DNA of 64,000 nucleotides, taken from positions 62,001 to 126,000 of the forward strand of contig NZ_JAIKLE010000020.1 of NCBI RefSeq assembly GCF_022267315.1. Direction: 5' to 3'. Origin of the DNA: Maribellus maritimus (lineage in GTDB: Bacteria > Bacteroidota > Bacteroidia > Bacteroidales > Prolixibacteraceae). This document shows positions 43,198 to 53,101 of the stretch, in pieces; position 1 is the first letter of the stretch; each line of letters opens with the position of its first letter. The position numbers and the translations under genes are program-made. The notes under the pieces were generated by a model. The model did no database searches. It had not been told where the DNA came from and saw only the letters and a program-made list of their open reading frames with translations.

Positions 43198-43551
43198 AAC
43201 TTTTTTTTTTGTTTCGGTATCGGTTTCGTTTTTCTCCCGGTGTCAAATTCAAATACAACATTCCGCTATATTGCTGATGCCGAATGGCAATTTTTGAAAT
43301 TCATTCAAATTTCATTTCAAAAATCAGGTAATGTTTAATTCCAAATTCTTTTCCATCCGTAGTACTTTGTTTTTCTCCTAAATCAAATTTGCCAAACTCT
43401 GTTTATTTTGGCTCAGATTTGCTTCTGAAGACCTCAATTTTATTTCAAAGTCGCTTGATTAAGTTTCTAATATACAAAAATATATCCGTTTGTAATCGTT
43501 TGAAACAGAACATAGCCGTTTAAATTCTGACTGATTACAAATATTATTGGC
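43198..43551. other. Intergenic region containing dispersed repeat copy A
   Basis: This gap has no ORF with protein character. It contains copy A of a dispersed element (about 43480-43530) with the segments CGTTTGTAATCGTTTGAAAC and TTTAAATTC. A related copy lies at about 50975-51034. A long T tract is at its left end, just upstream of the zinc-ribbon gene. I see no clear promoter. Confidence 0.4.
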
Positions 43552-45867
43552 TTATCGTATATTTAGAATAAGGCTGCCTGAGTTCCATTTGCCGTCCTTA
43601 CTGTAGCCATATATCAAAAGACTATATTTTCCCGGGTTGCTGTTAAAGTAAATATTCTCCTTTTCCTTCGGCGCTTTTTTCAGGTCTTTCCATACAAGAA
43701 TATCATCAAGGTTAGGTAGTCCCTCTAATTCTGATTTTTGAGCTTTTACCGATTGATTATTTGCTTTGTCCGGGAGATGGATTGTCGACAGGATGGCAGT
43801 TTTCGGAAAATTCAATCCGCCTAAATCATTTTTTACCGAACGGATGTTAATTATTCCCTCGAAAATAGCATTCTCATGAATATAAAAATTGGTTTTGGCT
43901 TCAATAGTTTTGATTCTTTCAGTTGGAAGTTCCAGTAGTTTCTGATAATCATAAATAGGAATACCATCAAATAAAATAAGAGTTGGATACTTACTGGAAA
44001 ACAGATTGTCGCCGGCTACAACAAGAACATCCTTTTCGTTTTGTCGGCGAACGGCTACAAAAGGAACCACTTCAAAAATTAATTCCCTGGCATTTGCAAG
44101 ATGGATGTAATCAGAAACTTCAACTTTAATTTCCGGTTTACCATAAAACATTTCTTCTGTTTTAGTCGTGTCGTTTTTAATAGCACTCGTGTTTTCTGTA
44201 TTGGTGAAATAAAGGTTACGCAGCTGAACGGTCAGGATTTGTGATTTAAGGAATTCAAGTTCTTTAGCTGTAAACGCAACTTTGCTAAGCTTTTTGGGTT
44301 TTGATGCTTCATAATCCGGTATTATATCAAGTTGCCAAAGTGAATCGTATTTGTCTATATAATTCAGGACATAGTCTTTTGAAAAGTTTTGGCTGGGAAA
44401 AGTAAACACGAACTTGCCGCCTGGATCTGTTTTTGTGGCATAAAAGCCATTATCATTCAAAACCGTTAAGGCAATGTTTACATTTGACACGGCTTGGCCA
44501 GTTATTTTATTGTATATCCTTCCGCTGAGGATACCTCCTCTTGTTTCAGGATAGTGGCGAATAAAATGAGGTGTGTTTTTTAAATTAGGTAATGTTGGAA
44601 ATTTTTTGTCGGAAATGAAAAAAGAATTTACGATTTCATCCGGGTACAAGTTGGCATTTATCCATCCGTCAAACCCGTTTTTGTCTGAAGGAATTTTATA
44701 ATTTGCTAACCAGCCGGGTAGTCCTGGTAAATATAGTTGCATTTTACTTTCCGGGAAAAATCTACCTGCTAAGATTTGCAGGCTTTCTGGATTGTTCATA
44801 TTAAAAGAAGTCCTCTCTGAATAGTAGTTCAAATCAGTGTAAGAGTCTGTTGTAATGTTTGAAGTGTCCATTTCAATTTTTATGTCTGAAACGTTTTCTC
44901 CATAGTCAGACCATAACTGTTTGAAGATAATTTTGTTTTCTTCATCTAGAACAGTTATTTGTGACAGACCCACGGGGATGTCTTTTAAAGGAATATGAAA
45001 AATGATGGAATTATTTTCAGCAACAGTGGTATGGAACCACGACCAGGAATATGTTCTGTGAAGAAGTAGCTTATAATTATTGCCGGTATGAACTCCCTTG
45101 ATGTTAACACTCAGATTCTCATTTTCTTTAATGACAGAGGAGCTGATTTGATCATCTGGGTTATGAATTGTATTTACCTCAAAACTGACGTTATCTTTTT
45201 GAAACCCTTTTACAAAAACCTGATATTTGGATTTGTCTGCCGCTTTGTAATATGAGGAAGCCCAACCGGTTTTGTTGCTGTGGAACGTAAGCACGGTGTC
45301 GCCCTGTCCACTTAAAATAAAACCTTCACTTTCCATTCCTTTACCATACTTATTCGATGAAAAAATACTACATTTTGGCTGTTGTATATCATCCGGATTA
45401 GAATATGGAAAAATTCTGATGTTTACACTGTTGTTTTTTAACAGAAGTGAGTCTTGATTAGCATCTTTAACGTTTAGTACCCTGAGTTCCAGTTCCGAGA
45501 AACCATCCTCCGAAAAATTTCTCATCCAGTTTGAATAGGCTCTCAAATAATATTTCCCTGTTTTTATATTTCCCGGTAATAAAAATTTATCAAAGATTTC
45601 TGAATTTTCAAGCTCAAAGTTTTTTCTGATAATACTATTTCCAGTTACGTCTGTAAGTTCTAATCTGATGTTTTTGCTTAATGCTGATGGATGGTAGGTA
45701 TCATTTTCCAACAGGTTGACTTTAAAATACAGGTCTTCCCCGGAAAGATAAATGTCTCTATTGGTTTGTAGCCAGGCAGTTTCCTTAAGTAGGATTTGAG
45801 CATTTGTAACCTGGTTAAAAAGAATAAGCAGAAACGAAGATATGATTATGAATATATTTTTTTTCAT
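43552..45867 (-). CDS. Exported MG2/carboxypeptidase-regulatory/plug-like protein without a barrel
   Basis: This 771-residue protein has a signal peptide (cleavage after TNAQ), then a macroglobulin MG2-like region (WLQTNRDIYLSGEDLYFKV), a carboxypeptidase-regulatory-like domain near residue 445 (LSGRIYNKITGQAVSNVNIAL), and near residue 650 a segment like the TonB-receptor plug (LILFDGIPIYDYQKL, then RIKTIEAK). No barrel follows. Such proteins accompany TonB receptors in Bacteroidota and may be periplasmic or surface accessory factors. It is the last gene of a four-gene operon. Confidence 0.7.
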   Translation of the reverse strand: MKKNIFIIISSFLLILFNQVTNAQILLKETAWLQTNRDIYLSGEDLYFKVNLLENDTYHPSALSKNIRLELTDVTGNSIIRKNFELENSEIFDKFLLPGNIKTGKYYLRAYSNWMRNFSEDGFSELELRVLNVKDANQDSLLLKNNSVNIRIFPYSNPDDIQQPKCSIFSSNKYGKGMESEGFILSGQGDTVLTFHSNKTGWASSYYKAADKSKYQVFVKGFQKDNVSFEVNTIHNPDDQISSSVIKENENLSVNIKGVHTGNNYKLLLHRTYSWSWFHTTVAENNSIIFHIPLKDIPVGLSQITVLDEENKIIFKQLWSDYGENVSDIKIEMDTSNITTDSYTDLNYYSERTSFNMNNPESLQILAGRFFPESKMQLYLPGLPGWLANYKIPSDKNGFDGWINANLYPDEIVNSFFISDKKFPTLPNLKNTPHFIRHYPETRGGILSGRIYNKITGQAVSNVNIALTVLNDNGFYATKTDPGGKFVFTFPSQNFSKDYVLNYIDKYDSLWQLDIIPDYEASKPKKLSKVAFTAKELEFLKSQILTVQLRNLYFTNTENTSAIKNDTTKTEEMFYGKPEIKVEVSDYIHLANARELIFEVVPFVAVRRQNEKDVLVVAGDNLFSSKYPTLILFDGIPIYDYQKLLELPTERIKTIEAKTNFYIHENAIFEGIINIRSVKNDLGGLNFPKTAILSTIHLPDKANNQSVKAQKSELEGLPNLDDILVWKDLKKAPKEKENIYFNSNPGKYSLLIYGYSKDGKWNSGSLILNIR

Positions 45868-45877
45868 TAATAGCTTA

Positions 45878-47068
45878 TTAATTGTCTTCCCAGAATGCCG
45901 GCTTTACACTTGAGCCACCCCGTTCATTACATTCAAAACAACCGGAGAATGAGGTCATTTTTTGGTTCGTATCTTCATAATAAATAATATAAACCCCGTC
46001 GGGCAATTTACTCAGTGGATAATCAAGAACATCCACCTCGATAAGATCACATGTGGTACCGCTTACAGGGAACTCAGCCGGGGTTGCAAAGAATTCCCTG
46101 TATTCACTTACTCCTGCTACCTCGAAAATTCCTGTCACACCAAGATCAGGATTACTGGTACACGTTATATTACCTGTAATTTTATAGGGTTGTCTTTCAA
46201 ATAAACCACCAGTTTCGTAAACCATTTTGTTTATTTCATTCCAGAACTTGTAATTTTCCCCGGAAATCACAAATTGTCTTACATGAAGACTGTAAAGGGC
46301 GGCAAGTTCATCTCCATATTGTGACTCAAAATTGAGAGGAGCCCCGATGATCGAATTCTCAGATAGCCCTTCCGTAGAAGCAACATAAATTCCATTAATA
46401 TTTTTGTTTTTCCAGCACTCTCTTGCTCCGTCAGACGTATATGGAATTAATCTTTGTATGACAGCGTTCCACCGGTAAGTGCTTATGTAGGGAACGGTAT
46501 AGGAATAAGTTGCGTCTGGAATCCATCTGTAGTAGGAAGGCCCGGGGGTGTCATTGTGGTTATTTACCTGAAACTGATATCCCTGTGCAGTTTCCCCGTC
46601 TTCTTCAAGTTTTTCAGTTTTTACTGTATAACCCAGGCTATCAATGGGAGATGATTCTCTAAGAATTTCATAGTCAGACTCGAGTACTTCTCCGTCAAGG
46701 TGGATAACAATCTTATATGATTTTCCCGGTTCTGCTCTAAAATTGGAATCTGATAAGGTATATATGGATTTTGAGGCAAAGCTTTCCGGCGAATCATAAG
46801 TATATTCCGATCCGTCGTCGCACAGAAGAAGTATCTCTGCATTATTTACGGGCCCCGGTTCTTCAGGAATCGAATTTTCTTCGGAGTTTGTCAGGGGAAT
46901 TGTTGTTGAGATTCTTACTTCCGGAAGTATCCCGGCTTCATCAGTAACCAAAGCTTCAACAAAAATGCTGTAATCATATTTTACCGTTTTTGGTGTGAAA
47001 GGTTCAATACAAGACTGAAGCAAGGGTAATACTAGTATGGCCCCCAATATTTTTCTATTTAACAGCAT
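45878..47068 (-). CDS. DUF4249 lipoprotein
   Basis: This 396-residue protein has a lipoprotein signal (PLLQSC, Cys19), then a beta-rich N-terminal domain with the IFVEALVTDE opening typical of DUF4249, and a Cys-containing C-terminus (SGCFECNERGG). DUF4249 proteins are encoded beside TonB-dependent receptors and are thought to be their outer-surface lipoprotein partners. Its start overlaps the end of the receptor gene by 14 bases. Confidence 0.85.
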   Translation of the reverse strand: MLLNRKILGAILVLPLLQSCIEPFTPKTVKYDYSIFVEALVTDEAGILPEVRISTTIPLTNSEENSIPEEPGPVNNAEILLLCDDGSEYTYDSPESFASKSIYTLSDSNFRAEPGKSYKIVIHLDGEVLESDYEILRESSPIDSLGYTVKTEKLEEDGETAQGYQFQVNNHNDTPGPSYYRWIPDATYSYTVPYISTYRWNAVIQRLIPYTSDGARECWKNKNINGIYVASTEGLSENSIIGAPLNFESQYGDELAALYSLHVRQFVISGENYKFWNEINKMVYETGGLFERQPYKITGNITCTSNPDLGVTGIFEVAGVSEYREFFATPAEFPVSGTTCDLIEVDVLDYPLSKLPDGVYIIYYEDTNQKMTSFSGCFECNERGGSSVKPAFWEDN

Positions 47069-49835
47069 AATTACCTAATTTAAAATTATAACTAACCGTA
47101 AAAATGGGAACTCCGTAAATTGATTGTTTATAGCCCTTAATCTTTCCGTTTTCATTTTTAAAGTAAACAGAGTAAGCATTTTTTCTCCCGGTTAAATTAT
47201 AGACAGAGAAAGCCCAGGAACTGTGAGCAAACTTTTTTTTCAGGAGGTTTCCCTCCACATTCACTGAAAGATCTATTCTGAAATAGTCAGGGATACGGTA
47301 CTCGTTTCTGTTGGAGTAGCTGATAACCTGGTTCCCGCCAACATAGAAAATTCCTGTTGGGTAGGTAACTGGCCTCCCTGAATTAAATACGATATTAGAT
47401 GCAAAGTTTAGCCTTCGCGAGATTTTTATATTGCCGACAAAATTGAATGAATGGGGTTTGTCATAGTTCGCCGGATAGGTAATACCATTGTTTATTTTTT
47501 GCCAGGTTTCATTACCGTCTATTTTGATTTTCGTGCGCGACCACGTATAGCTTATCCATCCCGTGAACCGGCCGGAATTTCTTTTTATCATAAATTCAGC
47601 ACCGTACGAATCCTGTTCTCCCTGCAGAACAAGCGTTTCAAAATCAGGACTGCTTGTCAGGTCAGCTCCATCTTTATATTCAACGATATTATATCCTTTT
47701 TTTGAATAGATTTCAGCAGAAGTTTCAAGAGAAGCATTGTTGAAGTTTTTATAAAGTCCGAGGCTTACCTGATCAGAGACTGGTGGTTTTATATAGGGAT
47801 CAGTTAATTTCCATCTGTCGGTAGGTGCAATGGAAACTGTATTTGACAGCATAAAAAGATACTGTCGCATCCTGTTGTAACTGAATTTAAGCGACATATC
47901 GCTGTTCAGCTCATAATTAAAGGAGATTCGGTATTCAGGACCGGAATATTTACCGATGCTTTTTCCACTGCTGTAGGTTAAAGTATCGACAATATTTTCT
48001 TTTTCAAAGGGTTGGTTTTCTGCATAACTGTATATCGTGTTAGGGCCAAGGTAGTTAAACAGACTGTACCTTAATCCCAGATAAATAGTAAACTTATCGG
48101 TGACAGAATACTCATCTGATGCAAAAAAAGCATATTCAAGTCCATTCTCTTTCCCAAAATCGTTTGTTGCAAAAAGTGATTCTTCTCCAAATGGAGCATA
48201 GCTGCCCTGGTCCAGATTATGGAGAATTGCGTTGGCCCCAAAATCAAACCTGTGTTTTAACCAGTGGTAACCTGAAAAGTTAAACTTAAGTTCCTGCGAC
48301 TTTACATCAAATCGGCGTTCAAATGCCGTGGATGCCTGCTCCCTGTTGGTGTGATAATTCGTATAATCGCTAAATACCGCAGCGATTTTTACTTTCCATT
48401 TATTGTTCAGATTTCTGTCGTAAATAAGAGATGCTCCAAGGTTTTCATATTCGTAATCATTGGTTTGAGCCAGCGTAAATTTGTCTCTGCTGTAGTAGGA
48501 AAAAAGCTGCAACGATGAGCGCTCATTGTTCAGAACATGTACTCCTGCCATAAGGTCGTAGAAGCTGGCATCACTATTGCTGATATCAGGGTCGTCAATC
48601 TTTTTTAATATCCAGTCAGAGTAGGTTGTTCTGCCCCCCACAATTACCGAAGCCTTGTCTTTTACGATAGGTGTTTCAATAAGTAAAGTGCCTGTTACCG
48701 GGCCAATGCCTCCACGCGCACCAAATTCCTTTTTGTTGCCTTTTCTTGTTGATATCTCAAAAACAGAAGCCAGCCTGCCACCGTATTCAACAGGAAAATT
48801 ACTTTTATATAGATTGAAATCGCTAATCATATCGGGGTTGAAAGCCGAAAAGAATCCAAACAAATGTCCTGTGTTGAGCACTGGCACTTCATTAATCAGA
48901 AAAAGGTTTTGATCTGCGGAAGAACCCCTTACATTAAAACCAACTGAACCTTCACCGACGGTTTGAACTCCGGGCATCATATTGGCAATTTTCAGGATGT
49001 CTCTTTCTCCCAGTACTACCGGTATTGATTTAATTTCTTTCATATCAACCCGTTGGAATCCCATTTGTAATCCCTGTATGTTATCGTGTTTGTCGGATTT
49101 GACTACAACTTCCTGAATGTCTATGAGCTTTTCAGTCATTTCAATATTAAATATTCCGGAGCTCAGCATTTCAATATAAAAGGATGCTGAAACCATACCC
49201 ATACAGGATACGTTGAGTTTAAAGTTTGAACCAGTTTCTACAGAAAAGGAATAAGAACCGCTGCCATCGGTGATTGCTCCGGTAGTTGTACCATCAACGA
49301 TTACTGTGGCTCCTATTACCGGTTCTCCTGATTTTCGAGACGAAATCCGCCCAGAGAGAACACTCAGCGTTGAGCCCGGGCCTTTTTTACGGTTGCCGAT
49401 TATTACTTTACTTATCGTTTTTTCATAGGACGATTTTTTAAAATACTTCTCCGCAACGGATTTGTCATTGTTATCATCCTCTGCAGGTATTTTTTCTTTA
49501 TTTTTTTTTAAGCTGCTGCCAGTTAAATCACTTGTTCCTGTTAGAAAAAATTGTTTTTCTCCTCTCCGAATGAAATTAATACCCGATGGTTTTAACGCTG
49601 AGGAAAGGATTGCTGACAGGGTTAATGAGTCGGAGGTAGTATTTATTCTTAGGTTTTCAATCCATTGGGGTTTATAAAATATTTCTATCCCATATTGTTG
49701 CTTAATCGTTTTGACAAACTCTTCAAATTTTGTGTCCTTAAAACTTTTATTTATATAAACAGGACGAAATTCCTGGGCATGAATGCTTAAATTCAGAATA
49801 ATAAAAATCGATGATATTGTAAAGATTTTTTTCAT
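47055..49835 (-). CDS. TonB-dependent outer-membrane receptor with STN domain
   Basis: This 926-residue protein has a signal peptide (about 1-20), an STN domain (about 30-95; TKFEEFVKTIKQQYGIEIFY), a carboxypeptidase-regulatory-like domain (about 160-245; GEPVIGATVIVDG), a TonB plug (about 265-375; GFNVRGSSADQNLFLINEVPV) and a 22-strand-type barrel ending YNFKLGNYAVK. STN domains usually signal to an anti-sigma factor, but no sigma/anti-sigma pair is adjacent. The substrate is unknown; the family imports siderophores, peptides or glycans. Confidence 0.9.
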   Translation of the reverse strand: MKKIFTISSIFIILNLSIHAQEFRPVYINKSFKDTKFEEFVKTIKQQYGIEIFYKPQWIENLRINTTSDSLTLSAILSSALKPSGINFIRRGEKQFFLTGTSDLTGSSLKKNKEKIPAEDDNNDKSVAEKYFKKSSYEKTISKVIIGNRKKGPGSTLSVLSGRISSRKSGEPVIGATVIVDGTTTGAITDGSGSYSFSVETGSNFKLNVSCMGMVSASFYIEMLSSGIFNIEMTEKLIDIQEVVVKSDKHDNIQGLQMGFQRVDMKEIKSIPVVLGERDILKIANMMPGVQTVGEGSVGFNVRGSSADQNLFLINEVPVLNTGHLFGFFSAFNPDMISDFNLYKSNFPVEYGGRLASVFEISTRKGNKKEFGARGGIGPVTGTLLIETPIVKDKASVIVGGRTTYSDWILKKIDDPDISNSDASFYDLMAGVHVLNNERSSLQLFSYYSRDKFTLAQTNDYEYENLGASLIYDRNLNNKWKVKIAAVFSDYTNYHTNREQASTAFERRFDVKSQELKFNFSGYHWLKHRFDFGANAILHNLDQGSYAPFGEESLFATNDFGKENGLEYAFFASDEYSVTDKFTIYLGLRYSLFNYLGPNTIYSYAENQPFEKENIVDTLTYSSGKSIGKYSGPEYRISFNYELNSDMSLKFSYNRMRQYLFMLSNTVSIAPTDRWKLTDPYIKPPVSDQVSLGLYKNFNNASLETSAEIYSKKGYNIVEYKDGADLTSSPDFETLVLQGEQDSYGAEFMIKRNSGRFTGWISYTWSRTKIKIDGNETWQKINNGITYPANYDKPHSFNFVGNIKISRRLNFASNIVFNSGRPVTYPTGIFYVGGNQVISYSNRNEYRIPDYFRIDLSVNVEGNLLKKKFAHSSWAFSVYNLTGRKNAYSVYFKNENGKIKGYKQSIYGVPIFTVSYNFKLGNYAVK

Positions 49836-50587
49836 TTAGGGCTACTTAACAATGAGTTACAGTAATTTACCAGTTTTGCCCTGTTGGTTGTTTCTTTCCT
49901 TTTGGTAGAAAGATTATGTTGAGATAGGTATCTTTTCAACTCGGTTTTATATTCAGGGAATAAATTAAAGAGTGTTTTTTTGCTTTTGAATTTTAATATC
50001 TGTCCGTTATATCTAAGGTAGTTGTGATAGTACTCTTTGTATTTGAAGTCGGTAGTACCTCCCTCGGAAAGAACCAACTCTTTACTTCTTACAAGCAGAA
50101 AATCAACACTTCCTTCTTCGCATAACTGTGCGAAAATGATTTTGTTATTGATACCCTTATCCGGAAATCTGGTGAATTTTACTTTGTTCATAGTGAATTC
50201 ACTGATTTTTTCTTTCTTTAAACAGAGCTGAATTACATTGTCTTTCAATGCATATGTTTTAAGAACCACACTATTTGCAGCAATATCAAATTTTAGAATT
50301 AGGTCTTCGTATTTTATACTTCCGATTACTACACTTCCCTCGTTCCACATCTCATCAAAAAAGTAGGGGTGCCCGTTAACTGAACCTAACGGAGCTCCAT
50401 CATAAAAATCACCGCTGATAAGCCTTTGGTCAGCTCCAAGAAGTTTGTCAAGTTCCAATCTTACGTTGTCAGAAGAAACAGGAGAGCCCACATTTTGAGA
50501 AGACAGATACCCAAACGGAAGTATCGTTAAAAATAATAAAAGGATAAAATTGGGCCTTCCGGGGTTAATATGCTTAATGTTTAGCAA
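49832..50587 (-). CDS. Exported protein of unknown function linked to a TonB receptor
   Basis: This 251-residue protein has a signal or anchor (about 13-31), a central beta-rich part (GSVNGHPYFFDEMW, VVIGSIKYEDLILKFD) and a basic helical C-terminus. Its stop overlaps the start of the receptor gene (ATGA, 49832-49835), so it is the first gene of the operon and translationally coupled to it. I do not recognise a named family. Confidence 0.72.
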   Translation of the reverse strand: MLNIKHINPGRPNFILLLFLTILPFGYLSSQNVGSPVSSDNVRLELDKLLGADQRLISGDFYDGAPLGSVNGHPYFFDEMWNEGSVVIGSIKYEDLILKFDIAANSVVLKTYALKDNVIQLCLKKEKISEFTMNKVKFTRFPDKGINNKIIFAQLCEEGSVDFLLVRSKELVLSEGGTTDFKYKEYYHNYLRYNGQILKFKSKKTLFNLFPEYKTELKRYLSQHNLSTKRKETTNRAKLVNYCNSLLSSPK

Positions 50588-51103
50588 TTTTATTATTGTT
50601 TTAAGATTAACCGAATAATAGTTTGAGCTTATAATTATCGTTTACCAGATTCAAGATAGTGAATATATTTTGAAAGAACAACAACCCCAAAGGCTAATGT
50701 TTTTATAGAACTCCCTCTGTTTTAATTTAGTAATAAATTATTTGTAACTCCTTTTTGTTGCATGAAGAACCGGATATTTGATAATTTTTTTTGTGCTCTA
50801 TTATTTCATTCATGTTTCTCTTTACATTCAGGGGAAAGGTATAATCAATCAGACTTTAATTTTTTTAAGCCGCACAATATACGCGGTAAACGACTGTCGT
50901 ATTTTTTTGGTTGGCCGCGAGATTCTCAATATTTTTTTGATTATTTTTTGAGTTAATTAGCTTATTTGTAGAGTTATATTCGTTTGTAACCGCTTGCAAA
51001 CGTTTATTGTCGAATACAAACATTTAAATTCCGGATAATCTTACGAGGCCATTTTAGCTTTGAACTACAATTTCGTTTTTAATAACATTTAAAATTTAAA
51101 ATC
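50588..51103. other. Divergent intergenic region with dispersed repeat copy B
   Basis: This 516-base gap lies between the TonB-receptor operon (leftward) and ssb (rightward). Copy B of the dispersed element lies at about 50975-51034 and includes CGTTTGTAACCGCTTGCAAA, which is itself partly palindromic (CGTTTG and CAAACG), and TTTAAATTC. The ssb promoter box follows. A 64-codon frame at 50762-50956 lacks protein character. Confidence 0.45.
51055..51062 (+). promoter_or_regulatory. ssb promoter -7 box
   Basis: TAGCTTTG is a perfect TAnnTTTG box, 42 bases upstream of the ssb ATG. It predicts transcription from about 51068. No strong -33 TTG was seen. Confidence 0.5.
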
Positions 51104-51445
51104 ATGAACGTCTTAAGAAACAGCGTCAGGCTTATCGGTAATCTGGGGGACGATCCCAAAGTAAGAAAGTTGGACAGCGGAAAAACAGTTGCTAATTTTT
51201 CTATAGCAACCAACGAAATTTATCGGGACCAAAACGGAACCAAACAATCGGAAACTACCTGGCACAGGTTGGTCGCATGGGGTAAACAAGCCGACATCGT
51301 TGAAAACTATGTGAAAAAAGGTTCGGAAATCGCGATTGAGGGGAAACTTACCAACCGTTCGTATGACAATAAAAACGGAGAGAAGCAATATGTTACAGAA
51401 GTGCTGGTAAACTCGATATTGTTGCTCGACAAAAACAAAGCTTAG
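51104..51445 (+). CDS. ssb: Single-stranded DNA-binding protein, short form
   Basis: This 113-residue protein is an OB-fold SSB: NSVRLIGNLGDDPKVR, then TWHRLVAWGKQAD and EIAIEGKLTNRSY. It stops right after the OB fold (ILLLDKNKA) and lacks both the flexible linker and the acidic tip (DDDIPF type) that recruits repair and replication proteins. It is therefore probably an accessory SSB, and the housekeeping SSB should be elsewhere in the genome. Confidence 0.92.
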   Translation: MNVLRNSVRLIGNLGDDPKVRKLDSGKTVANFSIATNEIYRDQNGTKQSETTWHRLVAWGKQADIVENYVKKGSEIAIEGKLTNRSYDNKNGEKQYVTEVLVNSILLLDKNKA

Positions 51446-51481
51446 TATTCTACCCCCTTAAAACTTTTTATCTTCAAACAG

Positions 51482-51511
51482 AAGGCCGGTTGGATCTTCC
51501 CAACCGGCCTT
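51482..51511. terminator. Bidirectional terminator after ssb
   Basis: AAGGCCGGTTGG (51482-51493) pairs with CCAACCGGCCTT (51500-51511) around a 6-base loop. It lies between the convergent ssb and speA genes. Confidence 0.8.
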
Positions 51512-51541
51512 GTTATTTCTTTCAGAAGTCTATCTTTAAAA

Positions 51542-52948
51542 CTATGGATTATAGCCCAAAATATTAAACATGTCATCCACTGTTTGTTCTGTTCGGTATA
51601 CGTAATCAACAAAATTACCGGTTTCATCCCGATCGATAATCACGTGTTGCGGCGACGGAATTAAACAGTGTTTTATTCCCCCGTAACCGCTTATGGAATC
51701 CTGGTAAGCACCCGTGTGAAAAAATCCAAGATACAGCGGTTCCTTTTCGCGCCCGGAATACCGGGGCAGCATGATTTGCTGATTTAAATCTTCGGAGTTA
51801 TAATAATCAGAGTGATCGCAACTAATTCCGCCGATGTTTACGCGGGTGTATTCATTGTCCCATTTGTTAACAGGGAGTAAAATAAATTTTTCAAAAATTG
51901 ACCATGCATCCGGAATAGTATTCATCAAACTGTTATCGATAATGTACCAAAGTTCAGCGTCGTTCTGCTGCTTTTGTTCCAATACAGAAAAAATAGTAGC
52001 ACCACTTTCACCAACAGTATATTTCCCAAATTCGGTGTAAATGTCGGGCTCTTTGATGCCTTCATTATTACACATTTCCTTTATGTTTTTAACTATTTCA
52101 CGAATCATATATTCGTAATCGTATTCAAACCCCAGGTGATTACGGATAGGGAAACCACCACCTAAATTGATGTTGACCAATGTGGGACATTCTTTTTTTA
52201 ACTCAATATAGGTTTTCATCGACTTCTGGAATTCGCCCCAATAATATAGTGTGTCTTTAATTCCTGAATCAACAAAAAAATGGAGCATGGTTAATTCTAC
52301 ATTTTCCTTGTCTTTTATCTGGTTCCGGTAAAATTCAAGAATATCGGATGCTCTTATTCCAAGTCGCGATGTATAATAAGCGCTTTGTGGCTCTTCATCG
52401 ATGGCTTTACGGATTCCGATTTTGATTTTTTTCTTTCCTGCCATCGAAAGAATTTTCTTTAGCTCGTTTTTATTGTCGAGAATGATTGTCGAATCGGAAA
52501 AACCCATATCCTGCAGGGATATTATTTTGCGGATGTATTCATCGGTTTTATAACCGTTATGAACCAGTTTTACCGTATTTTCGAGCTCACCTTTTTTAAA
52601 AAGATTAATAATTAAATCAATATCAAACGACGATGAGGTTTCAAGATTGACATCGTATTGCAGCGCTTTACTTATTACATGGTGGAAGTGACAGGTTTTG
52701 GTACAGTAACAATAATTGTATGTTCCCTGGTAGTTTTCAGCCTTTATCGCCCTTCGGAACAGGTTCCTGGCCTTTTTTATCTGATCCCCGATACGCGGCA
52801 GATACATCAGCCTGAACGGAGTACCATATTTCTGGATTAGATACTTTAGCGAAACACCATAAAAAGTCAGATAGCCATCCTGAAGGTCAAAGCCTTCCTG
52901 TGGGAAGTAGTAGGATTGCTCAATTAAATCATTGTACGTATTCTTCAT
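51542..52948 (-). CDS. speA: Arginine decarboxylase (fold-type III PLP enzyme)
   Basis: This 468-residue protein resembles the arginine decarboxylases of Flavobacteria and other Bacteroidota. The PLP lysine is in YCYCTKTCHFHHV, the phosphate loop in NLGGGFPIRN, and C-terminal substrate residues in SCDHSDYYNS and GFFHTGAYQ. It decarboxylates arginine to agmatine for polyamine synthesis. Diaminopimelate decarboxylases share the fold but differ in these motifs. It has its own transcript, with no other polyamine gene adjacent. Confidence 0.85.
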   Translation of the reverse strand: MKNTYNDLIEQSYYFPQEGFDLQDGYLTFYGVSLKYLIQKYGTPFRLMYLPRIGDQIKKARNLFRRAIKAENYQGTYNYCYCTKTCHFHHVISKALQYDVNLETSSSFDIDLIINLFKKGELENTVKLVHNGYKTDEYIRKIISLQDMGFSDSTIILDNKNELKKILSMAGKKKIKIGIRKAIDEEPQSAYYTSRLGIRASDILEFYRNQIKDKENVELTMLHFFVDSGIKDTLYYWGEFQKSMKTYIELKKECPTLVNINLGGGFPIRNHLGFEYDYEYMIREIVKNIKEMCNNEGIKEPDIYTEFGKYTVGESGATIFSVLEQKQQNDAELWYIIDNSLMNTIPDAWSIFEKFILLPVNKWDNEYTRVNIGGISCDHSDYYNSEDLNQQIMLPRYSGREKEPLYLGFFHTGAYQDSISGYGGIKHCLIPSPQHVIIDRDETGNFVDYVYRTEQTVDDMFNILGYNP

Positions 52949-53101
52949 TATTCAAAAACCCGCATAAATTATTTTTTATTTTGTTGGGTTCAAATTAATG
53001 ATCTTTTTTTTAAAAAGTAAAACAATAGGATGCCGAAATTGAATGAAAGAACATATTTTTTGTTTTTTGCACAGGCAGAAGTTTCAAAAAAGGAAATTGA
53101 G

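Noticed and set aside
50762-50956. 64-codon plus-strand frame upstream of ssb
   Set aside because: Composition is Phe/Ser/Lys-rich without domain character, there is no ribosome-binding context, and it overlaps the expected regulatory region.
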